Shown: in pieces, positions 54,790 to 64,000 of the stretch
How positions within the stretch are numbered: position 1 is the first letter of the stretch
Layout of the letters: every line of letters begins with the position of its first letter
DNA from: Chondrus crispus
Lineage: Eukaryota > Rhodophyta > Florideophyceae > Gigartinales > Gigartinaceae
Assembly (NCBI RefSeq): GCF_000350225.1
Contig: NW_005179030.1
Span: 142,326 to 206,325, forward strand
DNA length: 64,000 bases
Direction of reading: 5' to 3'
Translations under genes and position numbers: made by a program
Notes under the pieces: model-generated
Databases searched by the model: none
Told to the model about the DNA's origin: nothing
What the model saw: the letters and a program-made list of their open reading frames with translations, nothing else

Positions 54790-56039
54790 TATGTGTGTCT
54801 GGGGGTGGCTGCGATATTTGAGCTGCATTCGATCAGTGACTCGAGTCGGGGCGCTCTGGAGTCCTTTTTCATTTCGAAAATCAGGAATAGCTTGTACAAA
54901 TTCAGACGAACTGTCAAGATGCTGCCCGCAAGCTTCCTCGCGTTACGAGTTGGCAAGAGGTACCGCATTGGCGAAGACACAGGACTTTGATAAGAGAAAT
55001 GGGAAAAAAAGACTTAACTGTTAACTAGTAGCAGTAAAATCAGTGTTCAGAGAGCAATCAAGACCATCCCAGTGAGCTGGAATTTCACTAAAATGTAGTC
55101 TTCCACGCGTTTTTTTCCTTCTCAAGTAAGCAGAATTTTTCTGAAGCTGCCTGTTTTTCAAACACCTAATCATGACAGAAGCAAGCCTATGGGTTAGAAA
55201 ATTCATGTGCATAGGGTAAAGGCAAAAAAAGTCTCCCCAAGCTGTGTTGGTCCGTGAGGTGATGACGGACTTTTAGTTTTGTTACCATTTGAAGGGTTTT
55301 ATTCGGCTTTCCCACAGACGCTCCGAGATTTCCTCGTTCTTCATCGACATGCATTCCTGACACCCTGCTGCGTACCAGACCTTCCCTCTGATAAGCTCAT
55401 CACGTAGAAGATATTATCCCCATCGCCGTTTTGTGCAGATTCTCAGTTGGAGTCGGAAGTAACCAACGAAAAATCAGTGAAAAAGCAGCATCTCACAAAG
55501 AGGTGTATGTGCAGGTACAAGTTGTATGTATGTTGTGGGCGTACTGCGGCTCTCGATTGCTCTTGATGGAAAAGACAAATCTCGTTGTAGTCATCGGTGG
55601 TCGGGATTCTGCAACAGGCTTTGCTCATTTTTCATTATTTTTTTGGAACATCCGCCTCTGCGCTCCTCTCTGGTAACACCATACTAAACAGCGAGAGATG
55701 CACCTGTGATAAGCGTGCGAAGGACATCGCCCAGAGGCATAGTGCCATCAGGTTGTGCCTGTGTGTGAGGGCGCCTATAGTCTGCTCTCCTGTTACAAAA
55801 AGGCTACACGTATTCTTTTTTCGTCTGCCTGGAGATAAACAGTACAGAGTAGAAATTTTTGGCACCCAGGGACTTTTTCAGGCGACCCTCACAACAGAGA
55901 GCTACACCCTAAACATGAAAGGGTCCATCAGAACGAAGCAGAGCAATTCCACTCCCCGGCTGATTTGAGCCTTTTCCCCAAGCAGAGGAGGGGCACATAC
56001 GTGTAAGATAGTCGAGATATCTACTCATCGTGCGGGATA
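54790..56039. other. Intergenic stretch, nothing recognised
   Basis: Short frames on both strands, none with a recognisable domain. Confidence 0.5.
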
Positions 56040-56458
56040 TCAGGGAGGGTCTTAACTTGCCCGGGTTTGCTTTGCTTGCCCGAGTTTGCCGGTCATTTAT
56101 TAATTTATTAATGTAAGAACACGCCTTCCCCTTACGTTAGTAGTGGACAGGTGTCCTTTCCCTTACGTTAGTAGTGGACAGGTGTCCCAGAGCGACGGTG
56201 CTGACTTACAGAGGCATACAGCGCCATAAATTGCCAGAACGCAACGGGGAGGACACTGTGGGTTCTACAAATTCGCTCCGAGGACGCATCGACAGGGACG
56301 TGACATGCTGTAGCGTCAAACAACTTCGCCCCAGGGACGCGTCGACATGGACGCGAGACGCTGCAGCGTCGCTCGCTTCCGACCCAGAACGTGGCCATTG
56401 CGGGTGATCCCAGATCACCGGGATAAATAATTGATCTCACCCCCTACTTCTCTCCTTA

Positions 56459-57337
56459 GGGTGACCCCACCGCCAACAAAATTTCTGTCCTAAAATTCCA
56501 ACCACTAAAGTTTGGACTGATGGACTAAAGTTCGGACCGATGGAAGAAATTTTGAACCCCACCGCGCCACCATTTGTCCTAAAGTTTAGAATTTGGGAAG
56601 GATTCTTTTCCAAACCAAAATTATTTGGTCGAGATTTTTGTCCAAAGCGCCGTTTGGGCGAGCTTCGTTCTATAGTAACGGTACAGAAAACATCTGAATT
56701 TCATGTGCTTACAGCTCTACCAAAGCTCTTCCAAATGGCTTTGGGGCTGTTTTGACTGAAGTCCCATCAATAGTGTGGGACGCAAAAAGGAGTGTTGTGC
56801 AGCCTTCGCTCGTGGACATTTCCCATCTTCTCCCTCCTTCTCGTCTTCTGAGAAGTGCAGGCAATGGCTGAGGTGGTTACTAGGACTGATGACTCGGCAG
56901 TAAGAGTGAGGAAAAAGGGTAAGGGACTGGGGTGGTCAGACGAGGAGAATCTTGCCCTGTGCGTTGCTGAGAGCGCAGTTCTAGAGTCCATAATAGGAAT
57001 TGAAAGCGTGGTGTACTTGCCGAGTTGATAATTCCCAAACAGGAGCCTACATATTATGGAGAGCGGGCAAGTGACGAGCAAAAGTTGCCGCCAATTGTGG
57101 AACAGACGCGTGCAGTAGCTTGCTTCTTTGCGCCAAATGTATTTCTACGACATACTTGTAGCCTAATTGGGGTGACCCTGAATATGAATAGATGTATCGT
57201 GTTACAGGCGCAGTGGGGTTCATCTCTGAATCACCACCTCCCCCAAAGCGCGGCTTGATTAAAAGATAGTAGATCCAATTACCGGAGGACAACTGTCTGC
57301 TTTTTGCGATTTTGGGCAAGGCGCGGTGGGGTCACCC
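56459..57337. mobile_element. Harbinger-like element, inner of the nested pair
   Basis: Termini GGGTGACCCCACCGC on both ends (inverted), flanked by TTA at 56456-56458 and 57338-57340. TTA is the classic PIF/Harbinger target. The 879-bp interior holds a relic of a Myb/SANT-like gene, the usual accessory gene of this superfamily. Confidence 0.82.
56864..57028 (+). pseudogene. Myb/SANT-like DNA-binding fragment
   Basis: 54 codons from ATG 56864. GLGWSDEENLALCVAESAV is the first helix and turn of a SANT-like domain as found in the DNA-binding partner protein of Harbinger transposons. A stop (TGA 57026-57028) follows, and related wording (SQTGAYILW) appears in another frame shortly after, so the gene is broken. 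Confidence 0.5.
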
Positions 57338-57462
57338 TTACCACTCCGCGGGATAGCGTATCTATCGCCGGCGCTGTTTGGTCAAAAAACGGATCTACAA
57401 CCACTGCCCAGTATCGCCGTTCGCCTCCCCTCCTTTCTTCTCAATCTAATCACTCCTACGCA

Positions 57463-57720
57463 ATGCACGGCAATAGAATCATCACTGCTACGACCGCACT
57501 AACCGCAACCGCAGCTCTATTCTCCCTCCTTTCATTGCACCAAGCTATTTCAAACTATCCTCAACCCCGAAAATTCACAAAGCCCTTAGATCTCGGACGG
57601 GGATGGACTTTTGTCAGAGCCAACAGGATTTTTAACGACAAAGAATTCAGTCGTACATACCGTATGGAGGGGGGGATAATATTTGGTCAGAAACGTCCGC
57701 TGCAGACGAGGAAGCAATAG
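57463..57720 (+). pseudogene. Possible Harbinger transposase N-terminal fragment
   Basis: 85 codons from ATG 57463. The end of the frame (GRGWTFVRANRIFNDKEF, then SRTYRM) resembles the helical N-terminal part before the DDE core of PIF/Harbinger transposases (FR..FRM). The frame is then lost in a G-run at 57668. No catalytic residues remain. Confidence 0.35.
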
Positions 57721-58171
57721 TGAGAGACTTTGCGTTGGTGGCCCCCGTCTTCCGAATGGTGGGAGTCAGAGAGATGCGCCAGAGGCGCGGAGAACGGCGC
57801 ACGTGGCATTGAGGTGTGGAAGCCATTTTCAGGAAAGTAGTCGGCAGAGAGGTGCTTCGTAGAGTTGGGTTGCCTTTGCGAGATGGCAGGTGCATAGATT
57901 TTTGCAAAGGGGGAGTTGAGGATGTTTTCGGCAAGGGGCAAGCACTGCGTCCACCGGAGCACAGCGTCCAAATTCGAAAGTTACAAACTTACAAAAGTAG
58001 CCAATATATGATTGACATTTGTCATTACACACTGACATAACTTGAGCTTGCAGTGTAGGGTCGTACTTAGTTTCAAATCATATATTAACGCCCAGTAGCC
58101 AATAGTAGTGCAAATCATGGCTCGGGGCAAGCAAACCCGGGCAAACTCGGGCAAGTTAAGACCCTCCCTCA

Positions 58172-59590
58172 CGCCTCACTGTCGAGAACACTGAAGTGTG
58201 CAGGTCGCTCCCATTTGGGCGATTTGCTGGTTGGTCTGCGTGTTTAAAGTTGAAGGAAGCGGATCTGGGATGATAACGCCCGTTTTCAGGGCACTGTACA
58301 GCTCGAATATCTACGCCTGCAAGGCGCATCCTTCACAAGAAGACAACCACAAATGTATCACAAAAATATTTTCATATCTGCGACATTAGAACACGAAACG
58401 GGTTTGTAGAGTAAGGTTACATACAATGTTCTGAGATCAACTACCGCACCCAAAGATCAGTGGACACGAATTGAAACCGTTCTGTGTCCGTACTTGTCCC
58501 TGTCGAGTCATAGATCCACGGGACAATGTACGGGTATGGTTTCACTTTCTGGATATGCAAGTGACCCATTCTACCTGTCTTAAAACGCACTCCCAGCCGG
58601 GCCAGCACGTAGGGTCGATCAAGCGGTTGCCTTGGTGGTCGCTCTTATGCTAACTCGAATCTGCTGGAAGTTCCAGTTCCAGCCTGGAACTGAGACCACG
58701 ACCAGGTCAAGTATTGCAGTGCTGCGTATTTGGTCACCATACTCTTTAAATGGACACGATACCGTGGTGAACCGTGATGAAGTCGAAATTCTATCAAGTA
58801 CCCTTTGGTATTATTTACCTCAGCCTCCTTTCTCTAGTGTCTATCGGACCATTAGTGCTCATGTGAGGACAAAAGTTATTTTTGTTCTTTGTGAACAAGG
58901 CAATGCGCGATTTCACTTGTGTTTTTGAAACTAGAAGGCCATCACTACAAGTAAAGCACAGCTTGTCGATTCTAACAAAGACCAACTTGACCTACATACA
59001 AGTAAAGGTGTTGAAAAGAAGAAGTGAGCTTACAGTACGTATTTTTCTTTATGCTAAGCTTATACCAGTAGCATAGAAACAATGTGTTGAGGGCTTTCTT
59101 ATCTACCCTGGGTGTAACTTTATATATATAAACGAGTCAACCGTCCAAAAAAAAGTAGAAACCGTGGCCATCAAAGTTGAAAAGAAATAAAATTCGTAGA
59201 CTGTCATGTTATGATAACCATTGGTCGGAAAGACAGGCGCTCTTGTGTAAGAGTTGCTGCATCCGCGATATTTCTGCCCTTGAATTTCAAGTCATGGTCA
59301 CGTTGAATGTCATGATGTGTCATGCAAGATGCAAGTCCCGGAGCACCAATGGTGTTCATTGGACAATTGCAAGACAAGGGTGCACTGACTAACATGCATG
59401 GCTCCTGTAGCTTTGAGGGCTTTTGACTGGCACAGTCGAGCAACAGTTTCTGTAGCTGGTGCCCAAGCTGACCTCAGCTCTCAAGAGGATTAGACCAAGT
59501 GATTCGTTGGTGAGGCGCGAGGTGAGGTCGGCGTCCACACTTATGATTGCTTTGGGCTTTTGACTTGGGAGTCCAAAAAGGCCTCCATTT
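58172..59590. other. Intergenic stretch, nothing recognised
   Basis: No family was recognised on either strand. Confidence 0.5.
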
Positions 59591-59620
59591 TTAAGCGATA
59601 TTAAGCGATATTAAGCGATA
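59591..59620. repeat. Triplicated 10-bp unit TTAAGCGATA
   Basis: Three perfect tandem copies, followed by TTCAAGG. Confidence 0.85.
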
Positions 59621-59814
59621 TTCAAGGACTGTATCCCCCAAGTCTCTTGAGGCCTCTGCCCGTATGTGTCTATCTTCTACTTTGTTGTTGACGAGCGAGT
59701 GGGATGTGAGGTAAGAGAAAAACATTGGCAATGAGAACGTGCAATGATGCCGTGAAGCCATGCTGCTGGACGAGCCATGATGCTGTGAGGCCTTGCTGGT
59801 AGAGTATGCAGCTC

Positions 59815-60169
59815 AGCATGGCCGCACTCTCGGCGTGTACTCTCCAAACACCGACGACCCAAGTCTTTGTAACAGACATGGACGGTCTCCGTGCTCCTGA
59901 CGGCGGCCGGATCGCGAAGCCATTTCCTGAGGGCAACGAGGCCACGGTGCTGGACCCGCTAAGCTGTGATACGACAGTGCATGCGATGGAGGCCGTGCGA
60001 TGGCGCGCGGATCATGTGACGGTGGCACCCGTTCGAGGTGTGAAAGCTAGACGCTATGTTAGAGGACACAATGGGAGCGGATATTACCATACCGTCACTG
60101 GATGCGTTCTTCGCAGAGATTGAGGCAAGTCTGACCATTGCGAAGGCGGCGACGGAGATGACGATTGCG
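59815..60169 (+). pseudogene. Unidentified gene relic
   Basis: Protein-like stretches occur in two frames: VTDMDGLRAPDGGRIAKPF and DTTVHAMEAVRWRADHVTVA, then in another frame GADITIPSLDAFFAEIEASL. A frameshift near 60030 joins them. No family is known to me. Confidence 0.3.
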
Positions 60170-60529
60170 TGAAGCCTTGTGGACGGGGCAGGGGCGAGGG
60201 AACAAGGTGCCCGGGTTGGCGAAGGCTGGCGAAGCTCGCAAGATTTATCTAATCCTTCTGTTTTGTAAGAAACAACTTTTCTTAACAATTGCTTTTATAA
60301 GAAAAGTCAGAAACACTACCGGTTTCCAAACATATTTTTTGTGTCCCAAACAAAAGAATAGGAAAGATGAAGGTTTAACGGTTATTTTCAATCCAACGAC
60401 GCGGCCGGGTTTCAGAGCTGAGCGCTCAACGACGAACGGTAGAACTTTGAACGAAGACTAGAGGGTCAACCTTTTTTCAAATCCTAGGCTAGAGCAGGAG
60501 CACCTGCTAGTGCTACCCTTGGGTAAGTG

Positions 60530-60999
60530 CTAGTGTCTAGACGACAAGCAATTTGACCTCATATGAGGCCAGCTTTTTTTTTGCAAAAATATATAAATTA
60601 AATCGAAACTTTAAAACATTCAGTTTGGACACCATTTCTTTAACGTAGACGCGCTCGGCAATAACATCTTGCAAAACATTGGGATGGCGGTTGTCAATGC
60701 ACAGAGAGACTAAGAATCTAATGAAGTATCAATGATGAGTTGACTTTTTAAACAGGCGTTTTGGTTTCGAAGATATCAACATAAAACGTTTTGAGGTTGG
60801 TCAAAAAAGGCTCCTTTTTGGGCATTTTAAAAATGGCTGGAGAAGACGTGCATATCTCACCAAACTCCACCCTTCCACAACGCAGAAGTCAACTGCCGTG
60901 TCGAGAGTGTCTTTTTTCCATCTTGTTGAGCTAGCACAAGTCGAGAAAAATAAGTTGAAAAGTGACCTCATATGAGGTCATTTGTCACCTAGACACTAG
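60530..60999. mobile_element. MITE with CTAGTGTCTAG inverted ends
   Basis: The left end reads CTAGTGTCTAGACGACAA ... TTTGACCTCATATGAGG; the right end is its inverted counterpart (GACCTCATATGAGGTCA ... TTGTCACCTAGACACTAG). About 470 bp with no coding potential. A TA target is possible (TA then GTGTCTAG). The perfect palindrome TGACCTCATATGAGGTCA lies at 60963-60980. Confidence 0.65.
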
Positions 61000-61317
61000 G
61001 CTGCCGCGTCGGGCACAGGTTGTAAAAATGTCTTGCCTTTGCTGAGAGTTATTGAGAGGAAACAAACATCCGACGTTTGCGCGATGCTGGTGCAGTACGT
61101 GGATCTAAGGTAGAACCCGAGGTACTGTAGAATAGCGACCGCACAGTGCTGTAGTGCGCTGTAAGGACGGAAGGTAGGCAATGACGCAAAAAATGACGCA
61201 ATACAGAGGTAGAATAGAAAACGCAAATCAGAAGCTTTCGATCATCCCTTTGCCTTCTCGTGATCGCCCCACCCTCCTACTCGCATTATGCAAGCTAAAA
61301 CCCACCTCCCCCGGGTC

Positions 61318-61344
61318 GCTCACTCTACTATCAGTAGAGTGAGC
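61318..61344. promoter_or_regulatory. Perfect hairpin upstream of the TM9SF gene
   Basis: Arms GCTCACTCTACT and AGTAGAGTGAGC (12 bp each) around ATC, 110 bp before the start codon. It could be a dyad binding site or a leader hairpin. Confidence 0.5.
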
Positions 61345-61453
61345 AGCCCTCCTCCCTCCCTCTATTCCCTCCCCCGCCCTCTTCCGTCCTCCCCCGCCCT
61401 CTTCCGTCCTCCCCCGCTCTCCTCCCCACTCAAACCCCCACGCCCCCTGCGCC

Positions 61454-63376
61454 ATGCCTCCCCGTATCTCCCTCCCCTTCGTCCTGGCCCTCCTACTCGC
61501 CCCCGCCCATGCCTTCTACCTCCCCGGCATCGCCATGCAGGAGTATGCAGACGGCGACGTCGTCGAGGTCCTCGCCAACAAGCTCACCTCCCCCTCCAAC
61601 ACCCTTCCGTACGGCTACTACAGTCTCCCCTTCTGCGCAACGCCAGGCTCCTTGAAAAGCCGCCCCGTCAACTTGGGTCAGCTTCTCTCGGGGGAGCGCG
61701 CCTTCCCCACACCTTACACCATCAACATGATGCACCCCGTTTCCTGTCGCGTCGTCTGCACCGTCGCCCTCGCAACGCTTCAAGAACGACCGTACAAAGG
61801 CCTGCTCAACAGGATCAAGGAGAACTACTCGGCCAGACTCAACGCCGACAACATGCCACTCGTCACCAGGTACACCACCAGCGCGGGGCACCGCGCCTTC
61901 AAGTTTGGCTACAAGCTCGGCTTCACCGTCGCCAATGACGTCTTCATCAACAACCACGTCAGGCTCACCATCCGCTACCATCAGCCCTCGCTCAGCGCAG
62001 GTGAAGCCATCGATGCCCTCACGGCTAACAAGGATGCCTTCCGCATCGTCGGCTTTGAGGTCGAGCCCTTCTCCCTCAACCACGCCCCCGACCCTGCCGG
62101 AGTTCTCCCGGAAGGCGCGTGTAAGCCTTCGGACCGACCCCAGTTCCAGCGCGTCGCACGCGATCAGAACATCACCTTCACTTATGACGTCAACTTTCAG
62201 TCCTCCGACCTCGCTTGGGCCACGAGATGGGATCCCATACTGGATGCAAATGCTGATATTAAAAAGATCCAGTGGGTCTCCATCGTCAACTCCCTCATGG
62301 TTTCTCTCTTCCTCACCGCCCTGGTCGCCACCGTCATGCTTCGCACCGTTCTCCGCGACTTTGGAAGGTACAATGCTGTAGTGGAGGACGAAGACGAGGA
62401 CGACCATACCGGCTGGAAGTACATCCACGCCGACGTCTTCCGACCCCCCAAGCTCGCTCCCTTCCTCTCCATCTGTGTCGGTTCCGGTGCCCAAGTCCTC
62501 GTCATGGCCCTCGCCACACAACTCTTCGCCCTCATTGGCTTTCTGTCCCCCGCCAACCGCGGCGGCCTTCTCACAGCCTTGATCACCCTCTGGGTTCTGG
62601 CCTCCTTCGTATCTGGATACGTGTCTTCGCGTCTGTACATAAGAATTGATACGGGCGTGTCGAGACGGCTCGTCACGTTCGGAACTGCCCTGCTCTTCCC
62701 TGGCATTACCTTTTCAATTTTCTTCGCCCTCAACCTGTCCATGTGGTGGGTCGGATCGTCGGGAAGCGTCCCCTTCACCACACTACTGCTGATCTTGTTC
62801 GCGTGGTTTGGCATTTCCGTTCCACTGGTTTTTATCGGCTCCCAATCTGGATACAGAACCAAAAGATATGACTTCCCGACTCGGACAAACCAGATTCAAA
62901 GACAAATCCCGGACCCGCCATTCGGGGTGTCACCTTATATCTATGCTGTCCTGGCCGGCGTTCTGCCGTTTGGAACGGTGTTCATGGAACTGGTCTTCAT
63001 CCTGAATTCCATGTGGACCGGCAGTGTATACTACTTGTACGGCGCGTTGCTCTCCGTGTTTCTCATCTTGGTGTTGACCTGCGCAGAAATGAGCATCGTG
63101 TCAACGTATCTGTCTCTCTCCGCGGAGGATTGGAAGTCGCACTGGCACACCTCCTTCTGGGGCCCGGCATCGGCGGGGTTGTATGTGTTCCTTTACAGCC
63201 TTTACTTTGCGCTCGCACAGCGTAGCGACGTGCCGATCCCGTTTGTGAGCATCGTGGTGTTTGTCTGTTGGAGCCTTGTAGTGAGCGGTGCGTTCTCGCT
63301 TATGTGCGGGACCGTGGGATTCGTTTCCTCGTTTTGGTTCACAGGAAAGATCTATTCTTCCATTCGCATTGACTAA
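61454..63376 (+). CDS. Transmembrane 9 superfamily protein (nonaspanin/EMP70)
   Basis: 640 residues, the usual length. A signal peptide (MPPRISLPFVLALLLAPAHA) is followed by FYLPGIAMQEYADGD, the family N terminus, a luminal domain of about 250 residues (LPYGYYSLPFC, HRAFKFGYKLGF), and a C-terminal domain with nine membrane segments from about residue 275 (SLMVSLFLTALVATVML). Diagnostic blocks are GWKYIHADVFRPP, GTALLFPGITFSIFFALN and FVSSFWFTGKIYSSIRID. The C-terminal RID corresponds to the KxD/E COPI-binding signal, with Arg for Lys. These proteins act in Golgi and endosomal sorting. It is intronless, with a pyrimidine-rich leader. Confidence 0.95.
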   Translation: MPPRISLPFVLALLLAPAHAFYLPGIAMQEYADGDVVEVLANKLTSPSNTLPYGYYSLPFCATPGSLKSRPVNLGQLLSGERAFPTPYTINMMHPVSCRVVCTVALATLQERPYKGLLNRIKENYSARLNADNMPLVTRYTTSAGHRAFKFGYKLGFTVANDVFINNHVRLTIRYHQPSLSAGEAIDALTANKDAFRIVGFEVEPFSLNHAPDPAGVLPEGACKPSDRPQFQRVARDQNITFTYDVNFQSSDLAWATRWDPILDANADIKKIQWVSIVNSLMVSLFLTALVATVMLRTVLRDFGRYNAVVEDEDEDDHTGWKYIHADVFRPPKLAPFLSICVGSGAQVLVMALATQLFALIGFLSPANRGGLLTALITLWVLASFVSGYVSSRLYIRIDTGVSRRLVTFGTALLFPGITFSIFFALNLSMWWVGSSGSVPFTTLLLILFAWFGISVPLVFIGSQSGYRTKRYDFPTRTNQIQRQIPDPPFGVSPYIYAVLAGVLPFGTVFMELVFILNSMWTGSVYYLYGALLSVFLILVLTCAEMSIVSTYLSLSAEDWKSHWHTSFWGPASAGLYVFLYSLYFALAQRSDVPIPFVSIVVFVCWSLVVSGAFSLMCGTVGFVSSFWFTGKIYSSIRID

Positions 63377-63444
63377 TACAGTAACTCGCATATAGCACTC
63401 GTACCTATGTAAAGCATCGCACTTGAAGTGGACATGCCAACCCT

Positions 63445-64000
63445 TCATGTCGGGAGCAGCAACTCCCCTTTTTCTGCTTCCCTCTCCGCAAACGCGGCCT
63501 CAAGGACGTCAATAATTCCCTGAAACGACTCAAACTTGTCCGACACAAGCACGTTCCGCACCCCCATAGCCTCCCTAACCCCCTCCGCCGTATACGGCCC
63601 ATGTGCGACGACAAGCAAGTCCCCCTCCTCGACCAAGGCCGCAAATCGTGTCCTCTCCTCCTCCGTCATAATCCCCGCGAGCGCGTACGCCTCCCCCGAG
63701 CTAGTGAACACGATAGCGTCGGCGCGGCCCGCCAGCACGGCGCCGAGCTCAAACTCGACAACCTTCCTCTGCACGGGCCGCGTCTCATACGCGCCCACGG
63801 CCGTGACGCGGAAGCCCCCCTCCGTGAGCGCGTGCAAAAAGCGGGGCACGACGGGCGGCTCGCGCATGCCCACGACCAGCGGCACGGGGCACAGCACGGC
63901 GGCGCCTCGCAGGGCCTCGTCGGCCGCCAGGAAAGAGACGAGCCCCGCCGGCGAGGCCTCGAACGGGACGATGTCAGCCGTGACGCCTAGCAGGTCGCGC
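63445..64000 (-). CDS. Uroporphyrinogen-III synthase-like protein (5' end outside window)
   Basis: The open frame enters from the right edge, so the N terminus is missing; about 185 codons are visible. HemD closes hydroxymethylbilane into uroporphyrinogen III for haem and chlorophyll synthesis, in the plastid of algae. Matching blocks are VVGMREPPVVPRFLHALTEG, VGAYETRPV, ADAIVFTSSGEAYALAGI, VVAHGPYTAEGVREAMGV and SDKFESFQGIIDVLE, which follow the second domain of the family. The stop is at 63445-63447 and it is convergent with the TM9SF gene (70 bp apart). Confidence 0.8.
   Translation of the reverse strand, partial: RDLLGVTADIVPFEASPAGLVSFLAADEALRGAAVLCPVPLVVGMREPPVVPRFLHALTEGGFRVTAVGAYETRPVQRKVVEFELGAVLAGRADAIVFTSSGEAYALAGIMTEEERTRFAALVEEGDLLVVAHGPYTAEGVREAMGVRNVLVSDKFESFQGIIDVLEAAFAEREAEKGELLLPT

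Larger units (their letters stand above)
56043..58168. mobile_element. Harbinger-like DNA transposon, outer element of a nested pair
   Basis: The termini are inverted repeats starting GGGAGGGTCTTAACTTGCCCG and the element is flanked by TCA at 56040-56042 and 58169-58171. A 28-bp unit (CCCTTACGTTAGTAGTGG start) is repeated at 56129 and 56160. The right half has a broken frame with a PIF/Harbinger-like N terminus. A second element is inserted at 56459-57337. Confidence 0.75.

Noticed and set aside
61493-62521. Minus-strand frame of 342 codons
   Set aside because: Antisense of the TM9SF gene; its acidic, glycine-rich composition reflects GC-rich third positions.

Overview
The window looks like nuclear DNA of a photosynthetic eukaryote, most plausibly a red alga with large transposon blocks between compact, apparently intronless genes (inference: the housekeeping genes are single open frames, one protein looks plastid targeted, and the retroelement mix is of algal type). 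No ribosomal RNA, tRNA or CRISPR locus was recognised.

About 1-44 kb is almost entirely mobile DNA. From left to right it holds: a Ty3/gypsy chromovirus-type element on the minus strand (element 1, to 10030, with its 5' LTR at 8982-10030), inserted into the pol gene of a second Ty3/gypsy element (element 2, 10031-15473). Element 2 in turn abuts a Ty1/copia-like relic (15476-16800). Next come two convergent non-retroviral genes: a very unusual reading frame joining a DNA methyltransferase to a SET domain (16892-19840, plus strand), and a CACTA/CMC-like (Tnp2-type) transposase (20642-23614, minus strand). A periodic array of GCCCRYGGGC palindromes follows (24.7-25.1 kb). Then there is a 5' fragment of another element-2-type retrotransposon whose LTR carries a nested solo LTR of the element-1 family (26065-27159, with a GTCCT target duplication), a broken copia element (27.5-30.6 kb) and an unassigned minus-strand gene (30.7-31.9 kb). 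A structurally complete DNA transposon at 32789-36773 has CCCTA termini, subterminal 20-bp palindromes and an ATAT duplication. It encodes a DDE transposase, a PD-(D/E)XK nuclease and a zinc-binding tail in one frame. A damaged HGH1-like gene and a third Ty3/gypsy element (element 5, 37894-44220, flanked by 70-bp direct repeats) complete the block.

From 44.6 kb on the window holds host genes: a putative plastid protein, cytosolic prolyl-tRNA synthetase, an REXO4-like exonuclease divergent from ribosomal protein S18, a conserved protein of unknown function, a TM9SF/nonaspanin membrane protein and the 3' part of a uroporphyrinogen-III synthase-like gene. Small DNA transposons lie between them, including a nested Harbinger-like pair at 56043-58168.

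A theme across the mobile block is that long frames are broken mainly by single in-frame stop codons, with few frameshifts. Every such stop can be explained by a C-to-T or G-to-A change, and five minus-strand stops share the context TGAGAC. This points to cytosine-deamination or RIP-like decay of repeats, in a genome where one repeat-associated gene itself couples a DNA and a histone-type methyltransferase.
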